From Endozoicomonas sp. SCSIO W0465 (GTDB taxonomy: Bacteria; Pseudomonadota; Gammaproteobacteria; Pseudomonadales; Endozoicomonadaceae): a stretch of 64,000 nt of DNA. The stretch spans positions 4,690,001 through 4,754,000 of the forward strand of contig NZ_CP092417.1 of assembly GCF_023716865.1 (NCBI RefSeq), written 5' to 3'. Positions 43,354-51,906 of this stretch are shown piece by piece. The position numbers were made by a program, and so were the translations under genes. The notes below the pieces were generated by a model that was given only the letters and a program-made list of their open reading frames with translations, made no database searches and was not told the origin of the DNA. Each line of letters opens with the position of its first letter. The stretch's first letter is position 1.

Positions 43354-44859
43354 TTACTTCAGATTGATCGTCAGGTTTGGCTGATCGCTTTGTTTAAAGG
43401 CTTCTTCATCATAATTCCAGCGGGAGGTGACCGTTTTGGTTTCTGTATAGAAGCGAACCGCCTGCTTGCCATAGGGATGGAGATCTCCCATGAATGAGCC
43501 TTTCCAGCCGGTAAATGAGAAGAAGGGGAGCGGTACAGGAATGGGGGTATTAATACCGACCTGGCCGACTTCAATTTCACGCTGGTATTTACGGGCAGCA
43601 GCACCAGACCCGGTGAAGATTGATGTGCCATTGCCGTATGGGCTGGCATTGATCAATTCGATGGCTTCAGCAAGCGTATCTACGGTAATGCAACAGAGAA
43701 CCGGACCAAAGATCTCCTCCTGATAAATGGCCATATCCGTGGTGACATCCGTAAATAGTGTTGGACCGACCCAGTTACCATCGGGAAGCCCTTCAACGGT
43801 GCAGTCACTGCCATCCAGAAGGCAGGTTGCGCCTTCTTCTTTGCCTTGGGCAATTAACCCCAGTACACGCTCTTTAGCGGCCCTGGAAATAAGCGGACCA
43901 TAGCCGGCTTTGGGATCGTCCCAGGCCCCCGGCCTGACAACGGAAAGCTGCTGTTTTAACTCATCAATCCAGTTTTTACTGTCGCCAACAAAAACCGCCA
44001 CGCTTATCGCCATACAGCGTTGGCCTGCTGCTCCGACCGATGCGCCGACAAGGCTATTCAATACCCGGTCTTTGCTTGCGTCGGGCATAATAACCATGTG
44101 GTTTTTAGCTCCCGCCATACATTGGGCACGCTTCATGTTGTCGGTTGCGGTCTTGTAAATGTACTTGCCGACAGGTACAGAACCTACAAACGACACAGCT
44201 TTGGTGTCCGGATGGTTTAACAGATAGTCAACTTGTTCCTTACCACCATGAACGGCCTGTAGTACGCCCTTCGGAGCACCCGCTGCAACAAACAGTTCAA
44301 TCAGGCGCATTACCGTGAGAGGGACCTGCTCAGAGGGCTTTAGAATGAATGTGTTGCCTGCAGCAATCGCCAGTGGATACATCCACAGTGGAATCATTGC
44401 CGGAAAGTTGAATGGGCTGATACCAACGCAAACACCCAGTGGCTGGCTGTAACTGTAGGTGTCGATATGGTTGGCAACATTCTCAACCGTTTCACCCATC
44501 ATCGCTGAAGGAATATTGGCCGCCTGTTCGACCACTTCAATGCCTCGCCATACATCGCCCCTGGCATCAGCAAAGGTTTTGCCGGTATCCCGGGAAACCA
44601 GTTCAGCAAGGGCGTCGTGGTGCTCTTTCAGCAGTGCAGCATAGCGCATCATCAGACGAGCCCGGTCAGATACCGGGACGTCTCGCCACTGCTTAAAGGC
44701 CGCCTTGGCACTTGCTACGGCCTTTTCCATTTCGGCCTCAGTGGCATAGGGCAGTTCTGCCAGTATTTCCTGGGTAGCAGGGTTGGTGACAGGAATAAAC
44801 TGTGAGCTTGCACTGACGATGAATTCGCCATCGATAAAAAGGGGGATTCTATTGGGCAT
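43354..44859 (-). CDS. mmsA: Methylmalonate-semialdehyde dehydrogenase
   Basis: A 501-residue CoA-acylating aldehyde dehydrogenase of valine and thymine breakdown, making propionyl-CoA from methylmalonate semialdehyde. GVCVGISPFNFPAMIPLWMYPLAIAAGNTFILKPSEQ (about 140-176) and GAAGQRCMAISVAVF (catalytic Cys, about 283) are characteristic, as is the C-terminal FSFTGWKGSFMGDLHPYGKQAVRFYTETKTVTSRW. It has the same strand as the liu operon but lies upstream of liuR, so it is a separate unit. Confidence 0.93.
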   Translation of the reverse strand: MPNRIPLFIDGEFIVSASSQFIPVTNPATQEILAELPYATEAEMEKAVASAKAAFKQWRDVPVSDRARLMMRYAALLKEHHDALAELVSRDTGKTFADARGDVWRGIEVVEQAANIPSAMMGETVENVANHIDTYSYSQPLGVCVGISPFNFPAMIPLWMYPLAIAAGNTFILKPSEQVPLTVMRLIELFVAAGAPKGVLQAVHGGKEQVDYLLNHPDTKAVSFVGSVPVGKYIYKTATDNMKRAQCMAGAKNHMVIMPDASKDRVLNSLVGASVGAAGQRCMAISVAVFVGDSKNWIDELKQQLSVVRPGAWDDPKAGYGPLISRAAKERVLGLIAQGKEEGATCLLDGSDCTVEGLPDGNWVGPTLFTDVTTDMAIYQEEIFGPVLCCITVDTLAEAIELINASPYGNGTSIFTGSGAAARKYQREIEVGQVGINTPIPVPLPFFSFTGWKGSFMGDLHPYGKQAVRFYTETKTVTSRWNYDEEAFKQSDQPNLTINLK

Positions 44860-44964
44860 GGGACGACCTGTCTTATTTTATTGGGAGGGCTTAATAGGGC
44901 TCAACAGGGCTCAATAGTGCTTAATGTAGCTGCCCTTTGAGCCTTTATTTCTATCGATAAACAA

Positions 44965-46179
44965 CTATTGATAGCAAGAGTGATAGCAAGAGGCAGCAGC
45001 TTTTACTGCTTCGCCGGGTGTGAACGCATGGCCTTGTCTCAGCAGTGCAGACTCCAGAGCACAGAGACAGTTCAATACATTGGTTTGATTAGCGGCATAC
45101 CCCATCAAGCCGATCCGCCAGACTTTTCCGGTAAATGCGCCGAGACCCGCGCCAATCTCCAGGTTATATTCCGTCAGCAACTGTTGTCGAACAGCAAGGT
45201 CATCGACACCTTCCGGGATGACCACGGCATTCAGTTGGGCAAGTCGTTCCTGCTCAGGAACCAGCATTTCCAGGCCCATGGCTGCCAGTCCGGCAACCAG
45301 CGCCTGATGATGCCACTTGTGTCGTGTCCAGCTGTTTTCCAGTCCCTCTTCCTGCAAAAGGCAAAGTGATTCGTGCAGGGCGTATAATTGGTTCACCGGA
45401 GCCGTATGATGATAGGTTCTTTTTCCATCACCTTTTCCATCACCTCGCCCACCCTGAAACCAATAGCCCATGATCAGATTCATATCGAGAAACCAGCTGC
45501 GTACCGGCGTCTTTCTGGCCTGGATTTTCTCGACAGCTGCTTCGCTGAAGCTGACCGGTGACAAACCGGGGACGCAGGACAGGCACTTCTGGGAACCGGA
45601 ATAAACGGCATCTACTCCCCATTCATCCACTTCCAGCTCTGAGCCGGCCAGAGAGGTTACGGTGTCGACAATCGTCAGGCAGTGATGCTTTCTTGCCAGC
45701 TCACACAGTGTTTTTGCATCAGAACGTGCACCGGTTGAGGTCTCGGCATGGACGAAAGCGAGAACTTTAGCGTCCGGGTGAGCGTTCAGTGTTGCTTCAA
45801 CGGCTTCCGGGTCCACTGCTCGCCCCCAGTCTGAATTGACGGTAACTGCAGTACCACCCATGCGTATGACGTTTTCTTTCATCCGACCTCCAAAGACACC
45901 GTTTATGCATACGATGACCTTGTCGCCTGCTTCAACCAGGTTGGCAAAACAGGCTTCCATCCCGGCCGAACCCGGAGCGGAAACGGGGAGTGTCAGTCGG
46001 TTGCTGGTCTTGAAGGCATATTGAATCAGTGACTTCAATTCATCCATCATTCGGATGAACTCAGGGTCAAGATGCCCTATGGTTGGTCGGGCCAGGGCTT
46101 CGGTAATTCTCGGGTGAACATCGGAGGGGCCGGGACCCATCAGGGTACGCTTTGGGGGATGAAATGAGGTGGTTGTCAT
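44965..46179 (-). CDS. Class V aminotransferase (alanine/serine--glyoxylate type)
   Basis: A 404-residue PLP enzyme. LMGPGPSDVHPRITEALARPTIGHLDPEF (about 13-41) and VSAPGSAGMEACFANL are hallmarks of alanine-glyoxylate/serine-pyruvate aminotransferases. IVDTVTSLAGSELEVDEWGVDAVYSGSQKCLSCVPGLSPVSFSE contains the PLP-binding Lys (SQK, about 198). It would convert glyoxylate to glycine. A short GDGKGDGK stretch (about 247-254) stems from a 12-base duplication and may enlarge a surface loop. Confidence 0.88.
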   Translation of the reverse strand: MTTTSFHPPKRTLMGPGPSDVHPRITEALARPTIGHLDPEFIRMMDELKSLIQYAFKTSNRLTLPVSAPGSAGMEACFANLVEAGDKVIVCINGVFGGRMKENVIRMGGTAVTVNSDWGRAVDPEAVEATLNAHPDAKVLAFVHAETSTGARSDAKTLCELARKHHCLTIVDTVTSLAGSELEVDEWGVDAVYSGSQKCLSCVPGLSPVSFSEAAVEKIQARKTPVRSWFLDMNLIMGYWFQGGRGDGKGDGKRTYHHTAPVNQLYALHESLCLLQEEGLENSWTRHKWHHQALVAGLAAMGLEMLVPEQERLAQLNAVVIPEGVDDLAVRQQLLTEYNLEIGAGLGAFTGKVWRIGLMGYAANQTNVLNCLCALESALLRQGHAFTPGEAVKAAASCYHSCYQ

Positions 46180-46295
46180 AACGGCCTGTTATTCTCCACT
46201 TATGGGCATTGCTGTTGTAGCGCGAATGCCGGTCTTATTATAGGGAAACCTGACAGTATAGGGGCTGTCAGGCAAGGGCGCTTTCTTCAGTCGAT

Positions 46296-46778
46296 TTATT
46301 CAGCTGGCTTCAATACCACCTCGGGCAGAGGGTATTCATCAACAACGACCTTGCCAGAGGACGGCATAATTTCAGCCTTGCCTTTGACAACGGTTTTACC
46401 GGCCTGGTTGACGACATTGGTTGAAACTGTTGCACGCTTGCGCTGTTCGTTGATCTCAAGAATTTCCAGCTCGACGGTTACCGTATCACCGACTTTTACA
46501 GGGCGCATGAATTTTAGCTCCTGACCCAGATAGATACCACCGGGTCCCGGCAGTTTTGTGGCCAGTGCACATGAAATCAGTGAGGCTGTCCACATGCCGT
46601 GGGCAATGCGACCTGCAAACTGGGTCGTTGCGGCAAATGCCTCATCCAGATGAACGGGGTTGGTGTCACCGGATACCTTGGCAAACAGCAGGAGATCTTC
46701 TTCTGTCAGCGTACGGGTCAGAGTGGCCCTGGCGCCAATGGTTAACTCTTCAAATGGGATGTTTTCCAGCTTGCGCAT
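46296..46778 (-). CDS. MaoC-like (R)-specific enoyl-CoA hydratase (PhaJ type)
   Basis: A 160-residue hot-dog-fold hydratase from ATG 46778 (MRKLENIPFEELTIG), the usual PhaJ start. FAKVSGDTNPVHLDEAFAATTQFAGRIAHGMWTASLIS (about 33-70) is the hydratase 2 motif with the catalytic Asp and His. It would feed (R)-3-hydroxyacyl-CoA toward polyhydroxyalkanoate or act in fatty acid breakdown. The frame is open upstream to 46913 without a clear ribosome site. Confidence 0.85.
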   Translation of the reverse strand: MRKLENIPFEELTIGARATLTRTLTEEDLLLFAKVSGDTNPVHLDEAFAATTQFAGRIAHGMWTASLISCALATKLPGPGGIYLGQELKFMRPVKVGDTVTVELEILEINEQRKRATVSTNVVNQAGKTVVKGKAEIMPSSGKVVVDEYPLPEVVLKPAE

Positions 46779-46948
46779 AAGGTAAGGCTCAATTGTTTTG
46801 TTAAGGTATGGGCAGTGTATGTTCATCGGTGATGATTGTCGTACCTGTTGACTGGAGGACTGCCGTAATGGTTTTTCAGACCACTGCCTGCGTCTTGATG
46901 GAAAGGTTAACACTTTGGCTGAAGTTACTGAATCAGAAGTTGGTGGCG

Positions 46949-48778
46949 TTACCCGTCAGAAGCGGGGGGAGGGTTTGAGCCGGGCTGCACCTCCAGTCCT
47001 GATAATTCGGTAAGCGATATTATTCCTCTACTGTTCGGACCTGTTTTGATGTACGGCTGGTCGCCAATATCGTAGTAGCCGGATGCTGATTTTGTGGTTA
47101 TGCCATGCAGCTTCTTTTTAATAAAACCGGGTGTGTCGTCTGCAATGGCAAGAGAGTCGATCTTCAGCTCTTTATCATTGTTCTTACCTGATGGCAGGTT
47201 TCTGAATCGGGTGTGGCTTGAGTTCAGTGCCCTGAGAGCTGCTTTCTCAATTTGCTTCTGAAGCAGCGGCAATTTCTTTTCACTCACCCCGAGTGCAGTG
47301 AGCGTGTTTAAGTCTATATCACCCTTAGTAATATCCAAATTAATTCTTATCGATAGCTGATTTTCACCGGCTTCATTTCTGGTGAGTTTTTTCTTTGCGG
47401 CATCAGGAATTTGAGGCATGAATTCCTCTAACCTGGAGAAAGGCGTCTGTACCAGAATCGCCAGCGAGCCACTCATATCTTCATCTAATGACATTTGACC
47501 CGTCCGTATATGCAATGGGCCGGCATTATTGTCATTGAACTCAAGGCTTTCAAAAAAGATAGTTGGCTTCGATGCCTGATCCCCTACCAGGTTGCTGTGA
47601 AGACCTGTATCCAGATCAATCAGTGAGAGGCTGGTTACTTCGGGAATGTATCTGGACATGCCCGGAGCAAGGCTTTTCAGGTTTTTGACCTCGATATGTG
47701 CGATCGGTGACTTTAGCTGGGCAAAGGTGCCTTCCTGATTCCAGAATGAAGATAATGCCGGGGAGTCATCCTGATCAGTAACAATGGCTCCCGGCAGGTG
47801 ATGCTTTAATCCTGAGCAGTAGCGATTGATTGACGTGGCGATTAATGACAGGAGGTTGCTTTCCCCAACAAGCTCTGGCTGGTTTATTTCAATAGATAGC
47901 GTTACAGGTGCTTCCCGGGGGGCTTCTGCTGAATCAGACGGCCAATATTCAACGTCAAAAGCCAGTTTGTCAGCCCTGATCGTCAGGCTTTCCAGCGCAT
48001 TGCCTTGCCTGTCAGTCCCTTGAGGTTTGACGACACCGGGCTGTATACCTTCGAGATGTATATTTCCGATCTGTATAACGGAGTCAATATTTTCTGCGTT
48101 GTTCTTATCTGAAGCCGTATATGGTGATGCTGGAGCGGTGTTACTGCTGGGACTCTGAGGCGATATCAGATCTTGCAGGCTATCGTTATGTGAGGAAAGT
48201 TCCAGCTTTCCATCGATAATATGGATGTCCTGCTGTTGGCCCATATGAAGTCTGGCAAGGGACAGGCCAAGTGCCCGCAACTCTGATTTTGGTATTCCAA
48301 CCGTTTTGATGCCAGCTTTGGCCAGGGCCCAGCCAAGCATATCAACGTTGCTGTCGGCTATGGCCAAGCCTTGTGAATCTGCCAGTTCCCCTGCTGCGGC
48401 AAGGCCGGCCTGAGCCAAAGAGGCTGCAAACCCCATGGTTCCAAGACCAAGCTTTGCCACTTCAGATACTCCCTGACCGATGGAAGACCAGCCTGCAGTC
48501 AATGTCTGATAGGTTGTGTTGGCAAGATCGTAAGAAAATAAAGCGGTTACTCTGGCAACCTCTTTGGCTGGAGTGGCTAACCAGCCAAGGTAGGAGGTTG
48601 GCTCTTTGGGTACAACTGAACGCTGATGAAGGTCTTTGCAGGGAACCTCATTGACAGTTTTATCCCTCAAACCCTGAGTTTGAGTAATAGTCTGCCTGTT
48701 GTTTGAGGTATCAGGGGTTTTCAGAGTGGAAATCAACTGGCTCTGTCCCGATCCGCCAACACCTGAAGGTCTGTCCAT
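46949..48778 (-). CDS. Large orphan protein of unknown function
   Basis: A 609-residue protein I do not recognise. The N-terminal 60 residues are Ser/Thr/Gln-rich and look disordered, followed by a helical, partly hydrophobic stretch (about 75-140: ARVTALFSYDLANTTYQTLTAGWSSIGQGVSEVAKLGLGTMGFAASLAQAGLAAAGE is split here only for description). The remaining 420 residues alternate beta-strand blocks of the type IQIGNIHLEGIQPG, LTIRADKLAFDVEYW and IAHIEVKNLKSLAPG, as in AsmA-like or other beta-rich repeat proteins. No signal peptide is seen. An effector or lipid-transfer role is only a guess. Confidence 0.6.
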   Translation of the reverse strand: MDRPSGVGGSGQSQLISTLKTPDTSNNRQTITQTQGLRDKTVNEVPCKDLHQRSVVPKEPTSYLGWLATPAKEVARVTALFSYDLANTTYQTLTAGWSSIGQGVSEVAKLGLGTMGFAASLAQAGLAAAGELADSQGLAIADSNVDMLGWALAKAGIKTVGIPKSELRALGLSLARLHMGQQQDIHIIDGKLELSSHNDSLQDLISPQSPSSNTAPASPYTASDKNNAENIDSVIQIGNIHLEGIQPGVVKPQGTDRQGNALESLTIRADKLAFDVEYWPSDSAEAPREAPVTLSIEINQPELVGESNLLSLIATSINRYCSGLKHHLPGAIVTDQDDSPALSSFWNQEGTFAQLKSPIAHIEVKNLKSLAPGMSRYIPEVTSLSLIDLDTGLHSNLVGDQASKPTIFFESLEFNDNNAGPLHIRTGQMSLDEDMSGSLAILVQTPFSRLEEFMPQIPDAAKKKLTRNEAGENQLSIRINLDITKGDIDLNTLTALGVSEKKLPLLQKQIEKAALRALNSSHTRFRNLPSGKNNDKELKIDSLAIADDTPGFIKKKLHGITTKSASGYYDIGDQPYIKTGPNSRGIISLTELSGLEVQPGSNPPPASDG

Positions 48779-48829
48779 ATTTCAGAAATCGGCGGTTTAT
48801 CGGTATTGTTAACAAACAGGGCAGCTTTT

Positions 48830-49774
48830 TTAACGATGCTTGTCAAGCCAGTTGCACAGTTGAGTAATAACTTCCTGATGGTTGGTTTCATGAAATAATT
48901 CGTGTCTTGCCTCCGGGTACAGCGTCAATGTGGTATTGCCGTGGCCAGAGCTGATAAAAGCCTGTTGCAGGTCTTTCAAGCCATCCGGTGCGCTGACGGG
49001 GTCCTGGTCTCCTCCTATGATCAGTATTGGCAGTTGATTATTAATCTTCTTTAACGTGTTTTTAGTGCTTATTTCCTGCAAGCCCCCAAACAGATCGTAC
49101 CAGAGCTGGTTGCTGCAGCGAAAACCGCATAGCGGGTCTCTGATATATCGTTCAACTGATTCGGGATTGCGACTTAGCCAGTCAAACTCCGTGGTATTGG
49201 GTTTAAAGCGGTTGTTGTATCCGGCAAACGTCAGTTGATGGATGACGGGACTGTGCCCCATTACTCCCTGGCGAAGGATTTCGATTTTGCAGACCAGCCT
49301 GGCCAGCATCAGCAATGGTTTTGTCACATAGTTAGACCCTGAGAGAATGGCACCGGATATCGGCGGGTTATATCTTCCCAGATAACTTTGGAGTATATAG
49401 CTGCCCATGCTGTGACCCAGAAGAAAGCAGGGTAAAGAAGCGTGCTGAGCAATAATATGGTCAACAACAAGCTTCAGGTCCTGAACCACATGATTCCACC
49501 CATCATGATCACCAAAATGTCCCTGTTTAGCAGTTTTATCTTTTTTGATGGTCGCACCATGCCCCCGGTGATCATGGGCATAGACATGAAATCCCCTCAT
49601 GGCTAGTTGTTCCGCCAGCTCCTGATAACGGGCACCGTGCTCAGCCATACCATGACTGATATGTACCACTGCTTTTTGATTGTTTTCAGCCAGCCATTGG
49701 TAAACCGGAATACGGTGGTTACCTGCCGGGGTGGTGATCGTTACCAGTGATGGCGTAGACTCAGGGTATGTCAT
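48830..49774 (-). CDS. Alpha/beta hydrolase, monoacylglycerol lipase/lysophospholipase-like
   Basis: A 314-residue serine hydrolase. VVHISHGMAEHGARYQELA (about 34-52) with HDHRGHG is typical of the monoglyceride lipase/PldB group. FLLGHSMGSYI holds the nucleophile Ser (about 118), IIGGDQDPVSAPDGL the Asp (about 252) and PEARHELFHE the His (about 283). It has no signal peptide, so it is likely cytoplasmic. It is divergent from fadD, which would activate the released fatty acids. Confidence 0.85.
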   Translation of the reverse strand: MTYPESTPSLVTITTPAGNHRIPVYQWLAENNQKAVVHISHGMAEHGARYQELAEQLAMRGFHVYAHDHRGHGATIKKDKTAKQGHFGDHDGWNHVVQDLKLVVDHIIAQHASLPCFLLGHSMGSYILQSYLGRYNPPISGAILSGSNYVTKPLLMLARLVCKIEILRQGVMGHSPVIHQLTFAGYNNRFKPNTTEFDWLSRNPESVERYIRDPLCGFRCSNQLWYDLFGGLQEISTKNTLKKINNQLPILIIGGDQDPVSAPDGLKDLQQAFISSGHGNTTLTLYPEARHELFHETNHQEVITQLCNWLDKHR

Positions 49775-50022
49775 AAACGTCCTAAATAGAGTATTCGATG
49801 CAATTTATTGTGTTGTTAAGGGTTTACCATTGCTAATCACAGAATCATATCTTCGTTGAAAACAAGGTCAGAAGTATTTACCGTAAGTCGTCTATCAGGA
49901 ACAGCAGAAAACTGATAGTCTCGGAAAATTTTCCAATGCGACAGTTTGCACGACAGGTTAAACAGTTTGCGAGCCAGTTTTTATTCTTTACAGCTTCAAC
50001 ATGGATGCGGGAGGCTTACCCC

Positions 50023-51705
50023 ATGACCACCGGTTTCTGGAAAGACAAGTACCCGGAAGGCATTCCTGTAACGATTGATGTTGGGCAGTATCGCTCAATC
50101 ATTGATGTACTGGAATACAGTACCCGCAAGTTTGCCAGCAAACCAGCATTCAGCAACATGGGGCATGAGCTGAGTTACTCCCGTCTTTATGAGCTCAGTG
50201 GCCACTTCTGCAGTTACCTGCAGACTTACACCGACTTGCGCCCCGGGGACCGGATAGCCATTATGCTGCCGAACGTCATGCAGTTTCCTGTGGCGGTGTT
50301 TGGTGCACTGCGTGCCGGACTGATTGTGGTGAACACTAATCCGCTCTACACCGAGCGTGAAATGGAGCATCAATTTCGTGACTCCGGAGCCAGGGCGCTG
50401 GTGGTGCTGGCCAACATGGCCCATATGGCCGAGAAGGTGATTCCCAGAACAGCGATCAGGCATGTTGTGGTCACTCAGGTCGGTGATATGCTGCCGACAT
50501 TCAAGCGCACTCTGGTAAATTTCGTCGTTAAACACGCCAGAAAAATGGTGCCTGAGTATTCGTTACCGTCAGCAGTATCGTTTACCACGGTTCTCAGTCG
50601 AGGTGCCCTGCACCATTGCACGGATGTCCGCAGGGAAAATGACGATGTCGCCATCCTGCAATATACCGGCGGCACAACGGGTGTTGCTAAAGGTGCCATG
50701 CTGACGCATCGGAACATTCTCAGTAATATGTTCCAGGTTAAGGCCCTGGTCGGTGGTAACCTGCGGGAAGGTGAAGAGCTGATTATTGCACCATTGCCGC
50801 TTTATCATATCTTTGCTTTTACCGTGCATTGCATGGTGGCTATCCTGTTGGGTGAGCACAACATGCTCATTACCAATCCACGGGATATGAAAACCTTTAT
50901 CAAGGACCTGACCGGTAAACCCTTCAGCATGTTTATTGGCTTGAATACCCTGTTTGTTGGCCTGATGAATCAGGAAGCCTTCCGCCGTCTTGATTTCTCC
51001 TATCTGAAGAACACCATTTCCGGGGGAATGGCGCTGCAACTGGATACAGCGGAGCGATGGGAGAACCTGACCGGCAGTCGTATCTGTGAGGGTTATGGTA
51101 TGACGGAAACGTCGCCGGTGGTAACCATTAACCCACTGGGTAAGATCAAACTGGGTACCATTGGTCTGCCAGTGCCATCCTGTGAACTGAAAGTGGTTGA
51201 TAATGACGATAAAGACCTGCCCATTGGTGAGGTGGGTGAACTCTGCATCAAAGGCCCTCAAGTGATGAAGGGCTACTGGCAGAGTGAGCAGGCTACGGAA
51301 GAAGCCATGCTGGATGGCTGGCTGCGAACCGGTGATATTGCCCGAATAGACGAGGAAGGTTATGTCACCATTGTCGATCGCAAAAAGGATATGATCTGTA
51401 TTTCCGGTTTCAATGTTTACCCCAATGAACTGGAAGAAGTGCTCTGTGCCCATCCGGATGTTACTCAATGTGCCGCGATCGGTGTTCCCGATAAACGCTC
51501 CGGAGAGGCGATCAAGGTGTTTGTGGTGTCCAGTAATCCGGGGCTGACCAAAGAAGAAGTGATTCACTTTTACCGGCAGAACCTGACCGGCTATAAAGTG
51601 CCCAAGCTGGTTGAGTTCAGAGAGGAGCTGCCCACAACCAATGTCGGTAAGATTCTCCGCCGCCATTTGCGTGATGAAGAGCTGGCTGCCCGCAGCAGCG
51701 ACTAG
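50023..51705 (+). CDS. fadD: Long-chain fatty acid--CoA ligase
   Basis: A 560-residue acyl-CoA synthetase. ILQYTGGTTGVAKGAMLTHRN is the AMP-binding motif, EGYGMTETSPVV the second, and GWLRTGDIARIDEEGYVTIVDRKKDMICISGFNVYPNELE the FACS motif. TNVGKILRRHLRDEE carries the C-terminal catalytic Lys. I chose ATG 50023 because GGGAGG lies eight bases upstream; the frame extends to 49936 with no such site. It feeds beta-oxidation. Confidence 0.92.
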   Translation: MTTGFWKDKYPEGIPVTIDVGQYRSIIDVLEYSTRKFASKPAFSNMGHELSYSRLYELSGHFCSYLQTYTDLRPGDRIAIMLPNVMQFPVAVFGALRAGLIVVNTNPLYTEREMEHQFRDSGARALVVLANMAHMAEKVIPRTAIRHVVVTQVGDMLPTFKRTLVNFVVKHARKMVPEYSLPSAVSFTTVLSRGALHHCTDVRRENDDVAILQYTGGTTGVAKGAMLTHRNILSNMFQVKALVGGNLREGEELIIAPLPLYHIFAFTVHCMVAILLGEHNMLITNPRDMKTFIKDLTGKPFSMFIGLNTLFVGLMNQEAFRRLDFSYLKNTISGGMALQLDTAERWENLTGSRICEGYGMTETSPVVTINPLGKIKLGTIGLPVPSCELKVVDNDDKDLPIGEVGELCIKGPQVMKGYWQSEQATEEAMLDGWLRTGDIARIDEEGYVTIVDRKKDMICISGFNVYPNELEEVLCAHPDVTQCAAIGVPDKRSGEAIKVFVVSSNPGLTKEEVIHFYRQNLTGYKVPKLVEFREELPTTNVGKILRRHLRDEELAARSSD

Positions 51706-51737
51706 CCCAGAAAAGTGCTTACCCCCAGTGCATATCC

Positions 51738-51783
51738 TCGTTCCCATGCTTTCAGGCCCTGCGGGGCCTGCGTGGAAACGCAT
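51738..51783. repeat. REP-like unit with hairpin behind fadD
   Basis: CTCGTTCCCATGC starts the unit, and CAGGCCC (51753-51759) pairs with GGGCCTG (51764-51770) around TGCG. It may end fadD transcription, though no T run follows. It is related to the unit at 41355-41385. Confidence 0.5.
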
Positions 51784-51844
51784 ACCGGACCTGCAGGATG
51801 TGGAACCACCTGTTCTCAGGCCGCTTTTCTAACTCAGGGCCGGT

Positions 51845-51866
51845 AACGAAACACCAACAGGCCCTG
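51845..51866. repeat. End fragment related to the 280-bp palindromic element
   Basis: TAACGAAACACCAACAGGCC (51845 on), ending CT, differs by few bases from the right end of the element at 33428-33707. Only the end is present. Confidence 0.5.
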
Positions 51867-51906
51867 ATATAATCATTTCTGATTCCATATAAACGGGAGT
51901 ACCTGG

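Noticed and set aside
50569..51783. 404-codon open frame antisense to fadD
   Set aside because: It mirrors a well-conserved gene, has no family motif and no ribosome site of its own.
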